Assembly (NCBI GenBank): GCA_027627225.1
Contig: CM051029.1
Location: forward strand, 25,056,851 to 25,120,850
DNA: 64,000 nt
Reading direction: 5' to 3'
DNA from: Congeria kusceri
Lineage: Eukaryota; Mollusca; Bivalvia; Myida; Dreissenidae
Part shown: in pieces, positions 45,878 to 58,540 of the stretch
Layout of the letters: each line of letters starts with the position of its first letter
Numbering within the stretch: the first letter of the stretch is position 1
The notes under the pieces: generated by a model
The model's database searches: none
The model's input: only the letters and a program-made list of their open reading frames with translations
Told to the model about the DNA's origin: nothing
Position numbers and translations under genes: made by a program

Positions 45878-47023
45878 CAGGGTTCCCGCTGTCGATCGCC
45901 ATTGTCGCCAATGGCGACAAAATAAAAAATTTGGCGACAACTTTTTGAATTTGGCGAAAGTAAGTGGCGACAACTTTTCAAAAATGGCGATTTTTCAAAA
46001 TTCCACATTTTTTCTGCGTAATATTTACTTAAAATGACATAAGAGGCTCTGTTTACCAGCCGCTTTACGGCAGTCGCTGTGCAATGGATTTCCGTGATGT
46101 AAGCGACACTGCTGAAATCAATGGAGCGTGCTGATTGCCGGAAAGTGGCAGATTATGGTGATAATTGGGATTATTGGTGGTGTTGTTACAAGTTATCTTA
46201 ATTGGTCGTCAGTTTTATTGCTTCAGAGATAAGACAACTGTGAAATGTACCGACTTTGCGCTGAAGTGTGAAGTGTTTGTCACAGTATAGGAAGCAGATT
46301 AAAGCCTGTTAGGTTGACAACAATGACAATCAAAAAGGTAAATATGGATTGTTTTTAGCATAATCGGTGTGTTTAAAGGCAATAATTAAACATTTTGCCT
46401 TGATTAGTGCTATATAAACATGAGATAATATTCTCTGTTTCACTCGTCAAAATGGCAAGTTCAGAGTGTATAACGCCTGTTAAAAAGCGAACGTTAGATT
46501 CAGATGATGTTGAGACTCCTTCAAAAATGTATAAAACTCTAAATTCACCAGCTAACAGAAATTTCAAAGACAGTTGGAAATCAGATTTCCCGTTCCTCAA
46601 ATATGATTCCAACACAAAATCTATGCTGTGTGAACTCTGTATATCCTCAAAACTGAGCAATTCATTCACTACAGGATGCACTGTATTGAAAAAGGAGAAC
46701 ATTGTTAAGCATATGAAAACCAAAGGTGAGATTTACTGTAGAGTGAAGTACACAAATACTTAACTTATTTAACTGTGTTCTGTACAAGGCACTATGTAGT
46801 AGTTCATATAATATAACGCGTATTTATATTGTTTATATGCTATTATTGTTATTAGCAGAATTTTTAATGTCTTCATTTTCTACAATGCAAATTTGGCGAC
46901 AACTTTGTGAATTTGGCGAAAGTAAGTGGCGACAACTTTTTGAATTTGGCGAAAGTGGCGACAACTTTTTGATTTTGGCGAAAGTAAGTGGCGACAACTT
47001 TTTAAAGCCCAGAGGGAACCCTG
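45878..47023 (+). mobile_element. 1146-bp hAT-like non-autonomous transposon inside the LINE
   Basis: The ends are CAGGGTTCCC and GGGAACCCTG, flanked by the 5-bp direct repeat CCTTT. Removing the element and one CCTTT restores the LINE ORF2 frame, which confirms the boundaries. Subterminal tandem repeats of ttggcgacaactttttgaat occur at both ends (45900-45990 and 46892-47005). Inside is one exon-like frame (46452-46725) but no transposase. The CAGGG ends fit hAT; a 5-bp duplication is shorter than the usual 8 bp of hAT and fits the hAT5-type subgroup as I remember it. Confidence 0.78.
46452..46725 (+). CDS. Zinc-finger-like first exon inside the hAT-like element
   Basis: From ATG 46452 the frame encodes about 91 residues: MASSECITPVKKRTLDSDDV, then FKDSWKSDFPFLKYD, then LCELCISSKLSNSFTTGC, then LKKENIVKHMKTK. 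The W...FPFL-C-x2-C-...FTTGC-...-H pattern resembles the TTF/BED-like finger that precedes hAT-type transposase in ZNF862/DUF4371-like proteins. A donor (aaag|gtgaga) follows in phase 1. No downstream exon is found within the element, so it is probably the surviving first exon of an internally deleted transposase gene. Confidence 0.6.
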
Positions 47024-47099
47024 CCTTTATTAAATGAGACAATATTAAACCTACTGTCCATAGTGGCCCTCAATTAATCTGCGTCTAATGTTGTTAACT

Positions 47100-48343
47100 G
47101 TAGCCGAAGGGGACTTCAACATAGTTTTCCGTCCCAAACGGGCTGATTTTAGTTTTTCAGGTGTTCTGCATTGGCGTGAGGAGGGAATGAGAGGTTTCGT
47201 GGCAGAGTGTGCCGGCTCCCTGGGCGACCCAGAGGTTTCTCCGTTGCATGCGGGCTTGGGATCGGCTCCGTCACCCGTATGGCTTTCTTTGGGTGGGAGG
47301 GGGGAATTTTTATCTTTGCGTTTGACTTTGGGTATAGACTCTTGAGTCTATTTTATTACATATATAGGTCTTGACTCAACACCCAGTGGACCGTTGCTGT
47401 TGCTGGTCCTTAACTATCTCAGTTACCAAGTCAATGAGCTCACTGACATGGATGGGCGATATTTTTTACCTTTACCTGTACGGTTTTTGATACTTATAAA
47501 TGAATCCCCTGTATTAGAGTTACTAATACTGTCGTTTGGAGCAGGGGAATTCATGGGAGAGGTCTGGGTGTCGACCATACCGGGGCGGTTGGGGGGGGGG
47601 GGGGCACTAACCACGGGCTCCTCCTCAATCCCGCACACATCAGAGATAGAAAAAGCTGCGAGTAAATGCTGCTGTGCACTGACACCAGGGAGTCATGTCC
47701 GTAACATTCAATACGGAGTTGTCCGAAATGGTCGAACAACTCTCCGTAGGATAGGACAGGGCGGAGGACTCCCTGAGACCACTAGGAGAGTGCCCGGGGG
47801 GAGTAATACAGTCTCTTTGGATGGGGGAGACTGGGGGTGTGTGTTTATCACTCCGATTAGCAACCTTATCTGTATTTAAACAAGTAGCACTTATAGGTCT
47901 CGCTACAGGGGGGCTGCGGGGGGAAGGATGCTTTCTCCTTATCCCCCACAGGAGCGCATGATTTATTTATGGGGGCCAATACCGTATCATGCTTAGAAGT
48001 TGACATTAAGGTTTTGCTCGGAGGTTGGGCACTCTCTTTCGTGGTAGCTACTGACAGTGCATTTAATCGCGACTCCGCCTCAGACCAGTTCGCCCCGTAG
48101 ATATTGCAATAAGAGGCTACCTGGGCAGCTCTTTTATAGGCGGGGCATCCCTGATAAGAGGCAGAGTGTTGATGGCACAGTGGCGAGTTCTAGCAGTGCA
48201 ATTTCTGGGCGCACAAAAGACTCCGGCACACCGTACACAAACTTCTGTTTTTGAGCATTCAGCACTGCCAGCCATATGACCAAAAATCTGATATTTGAAG
48301 CACCACGGTGGAAATAGCAGTTTAAAGGAGAGAAATACGACAA
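47100..48343 (-). pseudogene. LINE ORF1 fragment, gag-like
   Basis: The minus-strand frame around 48320-48170 reads WCFKYQIFGHMAGSAECSK and VCVRCAGVFCAPRNCTAR. These match a pair of CCHC-type zinc knuckles (CFxCQxFGH pattern) with the third Cys replaced by Tyr. It continues CPAYKRAAQVASYCNIYGAN, typical of LINE ORF1 C-terminal sequence. The N-terminus is missing: sequence beyond 48350 belongs to a different repeat. Frames shift between 47900 and 47100. Confidence 0.65.
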
Positions 48344-48639
48344 ATTTACCTAAAACGGATTGACCTACTTCAATTGGGTGTTAGTGACTGTTCACCAATC
48401 AGAAACAAGCATGTTTCTGAAGGTCACAACACGTGTATAATGTGTTGTTTACTATAGAAAAGGAAGTGGTTTACCAAAACTTAATAAAAAAAGACACTTT
48501 TACATGGAAATATTAAATGTTTAGAGTATTTCTATTATTTATAATTATTGAGTTGCCGAAGTTATTCAATTCCCTTAATATATCGGGAAAGTTATATATA
48601 TATAACTTTGAAGTGTGGGTGCAGTGCTAATAATAAAAA
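48344..48639. repeat. Fragment of a dispersed repeat between the LINE copies
   Basis: Starts with aaaacggattgacctact and ends gtgtgggtgcagtgctaata. Both ends match the segment at 34724-35300. It has no coding content. Confidence 0.5.
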
Positions 48640-51600
48640 TCTATGCTAAAGGATAGCCAAATTTGTAAAACTGTTCAGATACTTTCATAAAACACAATAT
48701 ACTCATGTAAAAAACTGAATTGTGTTATAAGACTTTATACAAACAAATACTCTGCCTATTTAACACTATAGAATATAATAATATGTAATAATAATATTGA
48801 GAGATTTCTTACATTTCACATAAAAGCACAATGTTCTTGTATAATTAAACAATACCAAGGTATACACACTTTGAAGGGGAGCAATTCTGCAATAACCTTT
48901 CATTAGTCAACAGAAGTTACTTCCCTTATACAATTATAGAATTACACCGTAAAACTGCCAGCTAACCAAGGTTTAATCGATTTGTCTCCCTTTACTTGTA
49001 TAAAGGATATCTTTAGAGACATAACAGTAGAAATACATATTATGAGAATTTGTAATAGACTATTCTATTTGTAAATATGTTGTATATGTAGGCAATAGGA
49101 CTGAATAAGTATAGCTTTCTTTGCAACAGGGGAAAAAATACAGGAAACCCCCCCCCCCCGAGTTTAACCTATACTAACATGGGAAAGTGGAGATTGGAAG
49201 AAATAGCCCAACTAGAATAAAAGTTAAATGGAGGGAACACATAATTTTATGTGAATCACCTTTTTCGTGGACCCGTTATGCAGCAAATGCTGCATCGCAG
49301 TTGTTGGAGTCTTGCTTACTTAGAGATCTGGGTAAATTTTGGTAACAATTACCATATACTATATGTCGTATTTCATTTAAATGCGCATGTGGCGGTATTT
49401 ACAATAACGACTATAAACAATGTTAATTATTTCCAGATCACTAGGTGGTTCAGCAATGTTTTACAATATCAGTATAATTTGTATGTCTTTTCATATGAAA
49501 ATATAGAAAATACCGGTATTTATTATAAAGTTCAAGTAGTAGTACTTGAATATACAGTGTTAAATGAACTATTTAATTAATAGGAGGTAAAATAATAAAA
49601 GACTGATAAAGTAGCTTGCATCTGCAAATATTTGTTGTTGGTATGTAATAGTTTTCTTTATAATTGTTATATTTATTTTAATGATGGATGTTACAATTGC
49701 ATGACATGCTTTTAACTAATGCTGAACTCTTGTAGACAGGGAATGTAAGTTATTGCTCCAACCTGAGACTCTGTCTTTTGAGTTTTATGCAAAATTAGTG
49801 GGCTATTTAGTGGAGTGTAGCCTACCCCAGGGTGACAATTTAAGAAAATGAACAAACATAACAGGATGAGAATCCAATATACAGTAAAATTTAGGATGAA
49901 ACATTACATCCTTCCGGCACTATCAAACGGCTTACTTTTTAGGGCCTTGAAATTAGTTTTAAAGGCCCTAAAAAGTAATAACACAAATAAAACAAGATAT
50001 AACTAAGAGGAACTGTCTTGGCTGTACAAATATATACAGATAAAAGAAAATCAAGCTGGGCTGCACATGAAAGGAAGACTTTGTCTCGTTCGTGATTATT
50101 AAAAGAGGGGATAGCTCCGGTACCGCCGGTAGTGCTTGAATGGTATTTTGAGATATTGGGACCAGGGGGCCCACAGGTTTACATGATTTACATAGATAGG
50201 GACACTTAAAAGAGGTAGTTTGACACAATTAGTTAAAATGTGGATAATCACTACTATGAAAACGTTATTTATTAAAGAATATGCAAATTACTGCATTAAG
50301 AATAACTGCTGTGTGTCACAATATGTAATAGCACACAGAAATAATGGCAAATCTGATCATTATTAACAATATGATCAAAATACTTGCCAAAAGATAAAGA
50401 AACTTTCTACCCAAGTGGGTTAAAACAATATATAGTACACGTTAAAAAATTGACAACTGGGTCCCCCCATATTATATAAAATCTGCAATAAAATGGGGTT
50501 TATTAATACTTAACAATAGTAAATGGGGAAAACTGCTCAACTAAGATATGGCTTAAAATAAGGAATCCTTGGTCAATCAGATTGGCCAAGGTTGAGGGAG
50601 GGCTCCGTTGAGCAACAGAGACATATATAATAACAGGAAATTTAAATTAAAATATGCGTTATTATCTTCCTGTGCGTCCCCCCCATGGAAAACCACGGAG
50701 GAAAATGGGGGAAAAACGAAAGGAAATAGGGGGACAAAGGAAAGGAAATAGGGGGACCCCTGCAGCTTTAGAACATTTTTTATTGTTTCATTGAAAACAA
50801 TAATTTACAAATTAAGATAAAATGGCATATATTTGTAAATTTGCCTGAGGTCCAGGAGGTATAAATTAAATGATCAATATAAGTGTGCACAATTTATGGG
50901 CACAAGGTAGTGAAATGTCACAAATGGCATTCCTATTACCTTATAGTACAGGCAAATATATTTATATATAACTTAAAGGTGCAGTATTGTTAAAAATTGA
51001 CAAAGCCAGTACAATCAAAACACTGGCTGGGTTTAACCCTCTGAATGCTCTACTGAGCATTGTCTATTATTGTCCCAGTGTACTAGATAATGCAAGTGGT
51101 TTGTTAAGAGTTCTCTCCCATGATGGGAAGATGTAGAGATGAATAATGAATTTGGACAGGCAGGAATGATCTGCCCTTCAGTGGGCTAAAAATCACTAAA
51201 TCCCAACATATATGGGATTGTAATGTACAAAAAAAGGAACATTAGTGTATGAACACACTGGAAGACAATAGATGTAAATATTGCTAGAAAGGTAATAATT
51301 AGAGCACTGTACAGTTTAAAGCTGTTCAGTGATATAAGTAAATGATTGAACGACTTAAATTTACCCAGATATGGGAAAATGTCTATTAAATTTAAGATTT
51401 TAATATAGAATGTGTTCTTATTAGGCTGCCGGTCCCCTATTTGTATTTATATTTTATCTGTAATCTAGCAATCCACAAGATATGTTGCCAGAGATTTGTA
51501 AACTGGCAATTTGTTCTTGCCAGTAGGATTAAAAATATTTTTAAAGGTAAAATGTGTGTTTAAGTTTGAAAAAGTGGTTTTAAGCTGTTTTCTTTGTGTA

Positions 51601-52560
51601 TAGAACTGGGGGCATTGTGTCAGCAGGCGGTCGGCTGTAAAGGGGATCCCACATTGAGGACAGAGAGGGTCTAGCTTTAAAATATACCTTCCCGCACTAG
51701 CAGGCAATAGACTGGTCCCCATCTTCAGTCGGCTGATGCATTTGTCAATCATGACGTTAGTAGAAAATTGATGCAGCCGACTGAAGGTTTTCTGGCAATT
51801 GAGAACGGGGCTTTGTATGGAGTGTTAGCAGGTGGCATGTTGTTAAACTCACGCATAACATAGGCCTTGGCCCGGGAGTATATTTCTGTGGGGGCTAGTG
51901 GGACCCCTATATTGACCGAAATCCCTTTTGAGGCCCTCCTTAGCCTCCCTGTCCAACTGGTCATTCCCCGGGATGTCGACATGTGCTGGGCACCAAACTA
52001 AGGTTACCTGTAAAGATTTGTCTACGCACTTTTGATTCAGTTCCAAAATTTCATTTAAAATACCAGGCCTAGACCTGCTATTCTATTTTAGATGGACTCA
52101 GTTGGCTTCTTAACTATCCAGCACATTGCAAAGCTAATTGCCAAAGTTCCACCGAATATATAGAAAGATTGTTGCTGAGTCTGAATGTTCTTACAATAGT
52201 TTTGGAGGTAATTACGAATGAGTTGGCTACCAAGCCAGAGTCTGTATAAAATTTTAAATGCTCAGCCGTCTGTGTAATTTTTTAAATGCTCAGCATACTG
52301 AATATTAATATAATTGAGAGCTTCTGACCTCACGAGCTGCGGAGAGTCAGATTTCGTTACTATTGTAGATATATAGTTTTCGACATCAGGGGAATGAAGC
52401 AGCCAGGGGTGGTGGGGGGGGGGGTCGGAGGGATCCAGGTCTGCCAGAGCAACCACCTTGAAACCGACCTCCTCCACCAGGGTCCCGGTGCTTTCCCCAA
52501 ATGGGAGGGCAACATGCTTCTTTTTAAGCTCCCCGCCCCTGATTCAAGCCAGAAATATAT
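48640..52560 (-). mobile_element. LINE copy 2 (5' truncated)
   Basis: The 3' part (48640-51465) parallels 39840-42348, and 51465-52360 parallels the C-terminal region and RNase H of copy 1 (CPQCGIPFTADRLLTQCPQF and HVDIPGNDQLDREAKEG). About 110 bp at 52372-52480 have no counterpart in copy 1. They read EEVGFKVVALADLDPSDPPP and HSPDVENYI on the minus strand. Reverse transcriptase and endonuclease are absent. Confidence 0.8.
51465..52477 (-). pseudogene. LINE copy 2 ORF2 C-terminal remnant
   Basis: Broken frames cover the RNase H and terminal Cys region. Examples are LVWCPAHVDIPGNDQ (frameshifted after DREAKEGLKR) and LDPLCPQCGIPFTADR. Several frameshifts make it non-functional. Confidence 0.8.
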
Positions 52561-52599
52561 TGGTATAGGTATCTGGAACAATGCCATTTTAATTATCTA

Positions 52600-53990
52600 A
52601 CAAAGGTGTGTTAAAGAAATAAAACCACTGGGTCAAAGTGTTTTATATACAAAAATAACGTTCTGATAACTATACGGTGAACAAGATGTCTTTGAATTGT
52701 CAAATATTTGTTCCATGTAGTGTATATGGAACTTTATAGAAGTAATCTTATGCTTATGATATACAGTACACTAAGAAACACATTTAAATATTACATGATG
52801 TAGATGTAGGTTTTAATGAAAAGGTGTATTTTAAGACATATATATTAATGTCAAGAGTAGAGAATTTATAATTGTTACCTGGCCCTTTTTTGTATAATGT
52901 TAAAATGTTAAAAAGGTAGGTGTGGGGTTCGTTAAAAGTAACACTGAAGAACAGTTCAGGAGTTATGTATTCTAATTTATTCACTGTTCATATATATGTC
53001 TGATATCACGAATATCACGAGTATACTGGATATCACTAAGACATTCGATATCACTGTGACAATAGGTATCACGGAGACAACCTGAAAGAAATATAAACAA
53101 CACAAATAATAAATTGCCACATTATATGGAATATAGAATACGTAGCTATTTATGAATAAGCATATTATATGTATTTTAAGAACATATCATACACATAACA
53201 TACATTATTTAATATATATCAAAATAGAGTATTTTGACGTCATCCAGTGGCTTAACATCATATAAATGAAACCTAAACGAATATTTAAAATAATATAAAA
53301 CACAAGACAATGACACAACAATAATACATATATACCTTTTATGGAAAGGTTGCTTACAGCCTCGCAATCGCAGTCGCTCTCTCCTGTTGTGACCGTTAGA
53401 ACTGCAAATTAAGTGCATGTGTATAAATATATGGAATATGTGATATTAAAATAGATCCAAGGACAAATATGTCTGCCAGGCTATTTCCCAAAGTACATTA
53501 TCAACTGACATCTTTTCATGAAGAAATCCTGCTGCCAACTGAATACAGCGGCAAACTTAATCCAAGGGTAGATAATCAAAATTGAACTAAAACCAATATA
53601 TACAAGAAAGAGAAAAGGTTAAAAACAACCATACAATATCCAAGGACAGACAACTTTGGAGAAGACCATTTCTTGTATCAGTTACATAATTCTCTGTTTA
53701 AAAGAGCAAATAATAATTAAAACTGAGATATGTTGCAATATATGCAACATGAATAACATTAATACAGTAGATTCCACTTAATTGAATATCGGATAATTGA
53801 ATATTTCACTTAATTGAATCGAGATTGAAAACACCAAACCGTTTGCATTCATTCCCATTGTAAAAACTCCGCCTAATCTGATAGAAAATATGGTGTCCTC
53901 CGGTTAATTCAATAGCCAATTATCAGTTGTAGGAGTATGTGTATGAATGTGTATGTACATTTGTACTGCACAATATTGGTGTTGTGCGAT
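52600..53990. other. AT-rich sequence, mostly without recognisable features
   Basis: A possible minus-strand exon pair (52981-53075 and 53335-53404) is noted under findings. A run like cttaattgaatatcggataa at 53760-53830 resembles the terminal repeats of pogo-type transposons, but no second end was found. Confidence 0.4.
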
Positions 53991-54009
53991 AATAGAGAAG
54001 AATAATAGA

Positions 54010-56600
54010 TTTTGACATTTGTTCACACATGCCGACAGGGAATATAGCCTTCAATGCTCCAACATGAGACCCTGTCGGTTGAAGTATGCATAAAAGAAGG
54101 TTCTAGGCAGCTTTTACTAACAATATCCAATGTGATTATAAGATTTCTGGTTCCCCACCTCGGTGGCTGTTAAAAAGAACAGTAGTAAAAAGTGTTACGC
54201 GCTACGGACACATTTTTAGAGCCACAGTAAAAGTACTAAACTGTTAAAAATAACAAAACAACATATTTACACCACAAATATGTATTTATACTGACATAAT
54301 AAAAAATGTACCGGGTAGGGTATAAAACTTAAATGGCGGATAAGAATATAGGATGGTAGGCGGATTTTAAGAGTGTGGAGGGACGCAAGATGGCATGGTG
54401 GATGTAGAGACCAGGGTTTCGAGGGGATGCCATCGAGATAATAGGGAGAATGGAAAACAACAACATAATTAATACAGTAAAAAGTGAGATAAAATAAAGA
54501 ACCAGGTCAGGGTGTAAAAGTGCTTCTATGTGATAAGGTCCACACAAATTGAATGCACTATAATCAAGGCACATTAATAATTAAGAACAAAATATTGTGT
54601 CAAATACACAATATATGTATGTAGCCATTAAGAAACAAGATATGTGCATTTAAAACTATGCTGCTCACAAATAGACTACTCTATTATAGTTAAAACAATG
54701 AATTGGCCCGTCCTTTCATATACTTTAAAAACTGCTTTAAGGCCGGGTTTAATTAAAACTCAGACAATTGGTAAGTACACTAATGTGTTTATTGGAAAAA
54801 AAGTTCTTAAAATAAGGAAACCGAAGTCAACCAGGTTGGCTTTGGTCGGAAAGGCCTGGGCACTTCACCGCATGAATTAAAAGAAAAGAGCAATACATAG
54901 GAGTGATGGCATCCCCCCCCCCCAACCATCACGGCTCAGTGAATGTAGACTATGGGCAGCCTGTGTGTCCTAGATAGAGGACATGGGGTGTTGCTGTGCT
55001 GATCTCCCTTGGATGGTATAAGGGATAAAATGGAGTATTGACATGCATACAAAATATTGAAGGGCAGGAGTAGTCTCCCTTTTACTGTAAAACAGTTGTA
55101 TTGAGTAAAACCAGGTAAATTAAACCTTTTAGGGTTATTTCCCTTTAACTGCAAATTTAGTAGTAAACTGAATATTATCCCCAATGGAAGGGAAAAAATG
55201 TATTTTAGGGTAAAAATGATGTTCTTTACCCAGTGTAACTAGTTATATGTTGAATAAACATGCAGATGGGATTAATAGGGCAAAATACTGCCAAAATGGT
55301 AAATAAATTTTAATATATATGCAAAGGAAGTACAAAATGAGGTAAAATATCCTTGGGAAGGTAATATATGTTGCAAACACTCTCTTTTCGTGGGTTTAAC
55401 TATACTTCTGAAGATATTAGAGGGTTTAAAACCCAATAACAGGGGAAAAGGTGTCTATATAACAATATACACAAAATATTATAGTCAATATATAAGTAGT
55501 TTTAGTCATTTATCATGTATGTAAAATATTGGTTAGACACAGAACTATTTACGGCAAGAGGCTCGAGTCCCCTGCTAGGGGTTGATGCCTGGCTAAGTGT
55601 CCTGTGTGGGGAAAGACTTGGTAACACAACAGGCCGCCAATAGATAATGAAATTTTGTCGGTGATCGGACAGTCCAAGAGATAGGTGGCAAGGGCTCTGT
55701 TCTCGAGTCCCTTGTTTGGCTCACCAGGGTTCAAAATGGTATTAAAATTGAAAGGAACAGCATTTTCAGTTAAATGCTGTTTAAAAGTTGCTCTTGGACT
55801 GTCAAACTTGGGGCATTCCAGCAGCAGATGACCGGCAGTGAAAGGTTTCCCGCACTGGGTGCAATTGGGATCAAGTCCCAAAACATACTTACCGAAATTA
55901 CCCGACAAAAGTGTTGCACCCATTCTCAGGCGTGTTATGCACCTATCCAGTACATTACATTACTGGTGGAATAAACATCTGGGCGCCTGAGAACCTTGGA
56001 GGATCTATCAAATGTATGGCCATATGCAGACGCACTGGGGGTCAGCTTGTGCCACTCCCCAAGTACAAATGCTCTGGCCAGTGAATAGACCTCCGGGTGC
56101 TAGTGGTACTCCCACATCCACCACTGGTCTATTGAGGCCCTCCTTTGCCCGCCCCCCCTGTGCCTTTGCCCCCCCCCCTGCCCCATCTCATTACCGGCAA
56201 TGTCGACATGTGCTGGACACCAAGCTAAAGTGACTTCTAATGACTTGTCTAGGCACTGTGTATGTAAAGCCAAAATTTCTTGTAAAAGATCAGGCCTAGA
56301 TCTGCTATTCCCTAATTTCAGAGACTTAAGAGATGATTATGAGTCAGAGAGAAAAGCAGTTTTAGCTGGTTTATTAACTAAGATCCAGCACAAAGTGTAC
56401 TTAATTGCCAAAAGTTCGGCCGAATAGATTGATAAATTGTTGCTGAGCCTATGTACTATTTTGATGTTTTTAGAAGGAATAACAAATGCGGAGGCTACTT
56501 ATCCGAAGTTAGGGTCTTTTGAGCCGTCCGTGTAAATTTTCAGATGCTCAGCAAACTTTGCATTAATAAAAAATCAGTTTCTGCATAACGAGGTACGGAG
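54010..56600 (-). mobile_element. LINE copy 3 (related but more divergent, 5' truncated)
   Basis: The minus-strand frame 55923-55549 reads LDPNCTQCGKPFTAGHLLLE and CPKFDSPRATF, the same terminal Cys region as copies 1 and 2. RNase H remnants follow to about 56580 (cacatgtcgacattgccgg is the HVDI motif on the minus strand). The tail includes gacagggaatatagcctt, matching 40650 and 49736 loosely. It is a different subfamily. Confidence 0.7.
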
Positions 56601-58540
56601 GGTCAGCTTTCGTTAACTTGTTATCACTGAGACCTTATCGAGGCCAGCACGCCTCACGAAGTCCTTGGTACCAGCACTTATCGGGAAATAGATCACGTGA
56701 CTGTGATATACCGTCAATAGATATTCCTACGCGCCAGATAACAACATATTCAAGAATGACACAGTATAAACATGAAATACACGTCCACTTACCAGAGTTG
56801 TTTATCGGATGCAAACTTTGTGTTGTGTAGTTTAACAGAGCTTCTTTCTTAAGGCTGCAGAATTGCATTTTTGTTTTTATACATATAATTATGTCATTGC
56901 ATGGTTACCTTGCCACTATTGTGGGTCTATTTACATGTACGTTATTACTGCTTTGTATCGACCGTTTTCACGCTTAGCGAGTGTTCGCGGCGGCCATCTT
57001 GGAGGTACTACCTCTGTGTACAATAACAACAGTTACCGATTTCAGATAAATTCAACAAAATAGCTAATTATCGTCCTATAATTGGCGGCCACAATCGTTC
57101 AAACAGAGATAAATACGGGTCAATCATACAGAATACCAGATATAATAACTACAAGTGTAAAAAATCGTGAATTGTTGGAAGAAAAAGGCTTGCATGGCTG
57201 TCAATCTCAATCTCCTGAGAGGCTGAGTGGCAAACGTTTAAAGAACACTGGAATATGTTCTGGCCACATAAGCTTATGTATGTTGACAGTTATGATAAAT
57301 AATATGTAGTTATTAATCGAAGTGTCATTGTCAATCTGTGAATGTGGGTGATAATTTCAGGACAATGTCTCCCTATTTAAAAATTAGCAAAAAACAACTA
57401 ACAAAACATTTTCTTTCAATAAAATGCTATAAATCGAACCTTTTCACGAAAATAACAACTGGAAATTGGGTGTAAAAGTAAAGAATTCGTCCTTAAATTA
57501 TTCTGATTTTCAATGCACCATGCAGCCATCTTGAAAAATTACGTCATCGGTAATCTCGCGGTAAAACTTTTGTTTTGAAATAAATTTGCTGTTAGTGTAT
57601 AAACAAACACAAATACACTTTAAATTGTTGGATTGTAACCTTTAACAAGTATAACAAAACAATAATTTGAGTCTTCATTTATATTTACTCAAGCAGACGA
57701 AAGTGTAGACATTGACCCCCTAACGTCTACCGATAGCTGCAAGCTGATAAGAAAGTTATTTATATTTATGGTTTCAAATCATATTACTTCTTTAAATTCG
57801 AATGAATTAATTTATAACTTATTATTTTCTTAAAAAAACCAAAAATATGTTAGATGTTGACAATTAAGCATGAAATTCCGAAGATAAACAAATACCGCGA
57901 AAATAGAGATACCGCGAGAATACCGATGCGAAGTATAATACATATTTAACTACATTCTCCACAATCACAGAATATTTGGATGTTTTCCAATAGCATAAAA
58001 AATAGCAGTTTAAATGGTGATAATAAATCTTTTCATTTATGTAGTTTGCTAAGTTATCAATGTATTGCTTCATTTTATTGTTTAGAAAAGATGTCGAAAT
58101 TACTTGCCAGGGACCATCCAGACGCTCGCTTTTGATAAATAGGAGAATAGACCCACGGATGGACAAACCGAGAATATAGCCACCAGTTTAATATTGAATA
58201 AAAAATTTCAGATGTTTGTGTGATGTTATTGATAATGATTGTGTGATCATAAATAAATAGTTTGAATTGATGTTTTTGATAAATATAAATATGGTATTGA
58301 TTTGAGCATGATCTTATAATTTGGTAATTGTAATGATATTATTACTAAACAAAGACAAATTACCTATTTTCTCACAGCTTAATAAGGAATAGGGTAAATA
58401 AAATTAATTACACATATTAAAAGTGTCTACATGGCATCTTTCTTTGTACTCTACATTCTTGAGGTTTGGGGGTTACTGAATCTGAAATTTTGTTAATAAT
58501 ATAATACACATTCAAATGTTTGTTTGTTTGTTTGGATTTT
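56600..58540. other. Non-coding sequence with a YY1-type motif
   Basis: At 56987-57001 gcggcggccatcttg matches the YY1/initiator-type motif common in promoters. A similar gcagccatcttg with tacgtcatcgg lies at 57525-57550. A 75-codon frame at 57082 is weakly coding-like. I cannot support a gene here. Confidence 0.3.
56830..56950. repeat. Outlying copy of a short repeat (see 58540-59130)
   Basis: The phrases ttaaggctgcagaattgcat and ctattgtgggtctatttaca match the units at 58690-58780. Confidence 0.6.

Larger units (their letters stand above)
45260..47061 (-). pseudogene. LINE ORF2 endonuclease domain, split by a transposon
   Basis: ORF2 begins MDSRFNIVSFNKG (47061-47024), is interrupted by the hAT-like element, and resumes GLSSVKHTEVKHFLD at 45877. 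AP-endonuclease motifs follow: LQETKFK, GGLAFYIKN, GDFNAHHPAWGSP, THIDLTIAS and SDHFP. Two in-frame stops are visible, TAG after TKFKGS and TAA after SAWEP. The frame is continuous across the insertion if one 5-bp duplication is removed. Confidence 0.8.
39840..48343 (-). mobile_element. LINE copy 1 (non-LTR retrotransposon, 5' truncated, inactive)
   Basis: Read on the minus strand: an ORF1 fragment with zinc-knuckle-like Cys/His (48343-47100), ORF2 starting at ATG 47061-47059 with endonuclease, reverse transcriptase and RNase H (to 42348), then about 2.5 kb of 3' sequence shared with LINE copy 2. Stops, frameshifts and a transposon insertion (45878-47023) break it. The RNase H domain places it in the broad I/Jockey-like group rather than L1 or RTE. 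The exact 3' end is uncertain. Confidence 0.8.

Noticed and set aside
46373..46723. Minus-strand 116-codon frame
   Set aside because: It is the shadow of the zinc-finger-like exon on the + strand, which has recognisable Cys/His spacing and a donor.
47394..47879. + strand 161-codon frame
   Set aside because: Antisense of the LINE ORF1/ORF2 junction region; no domain.
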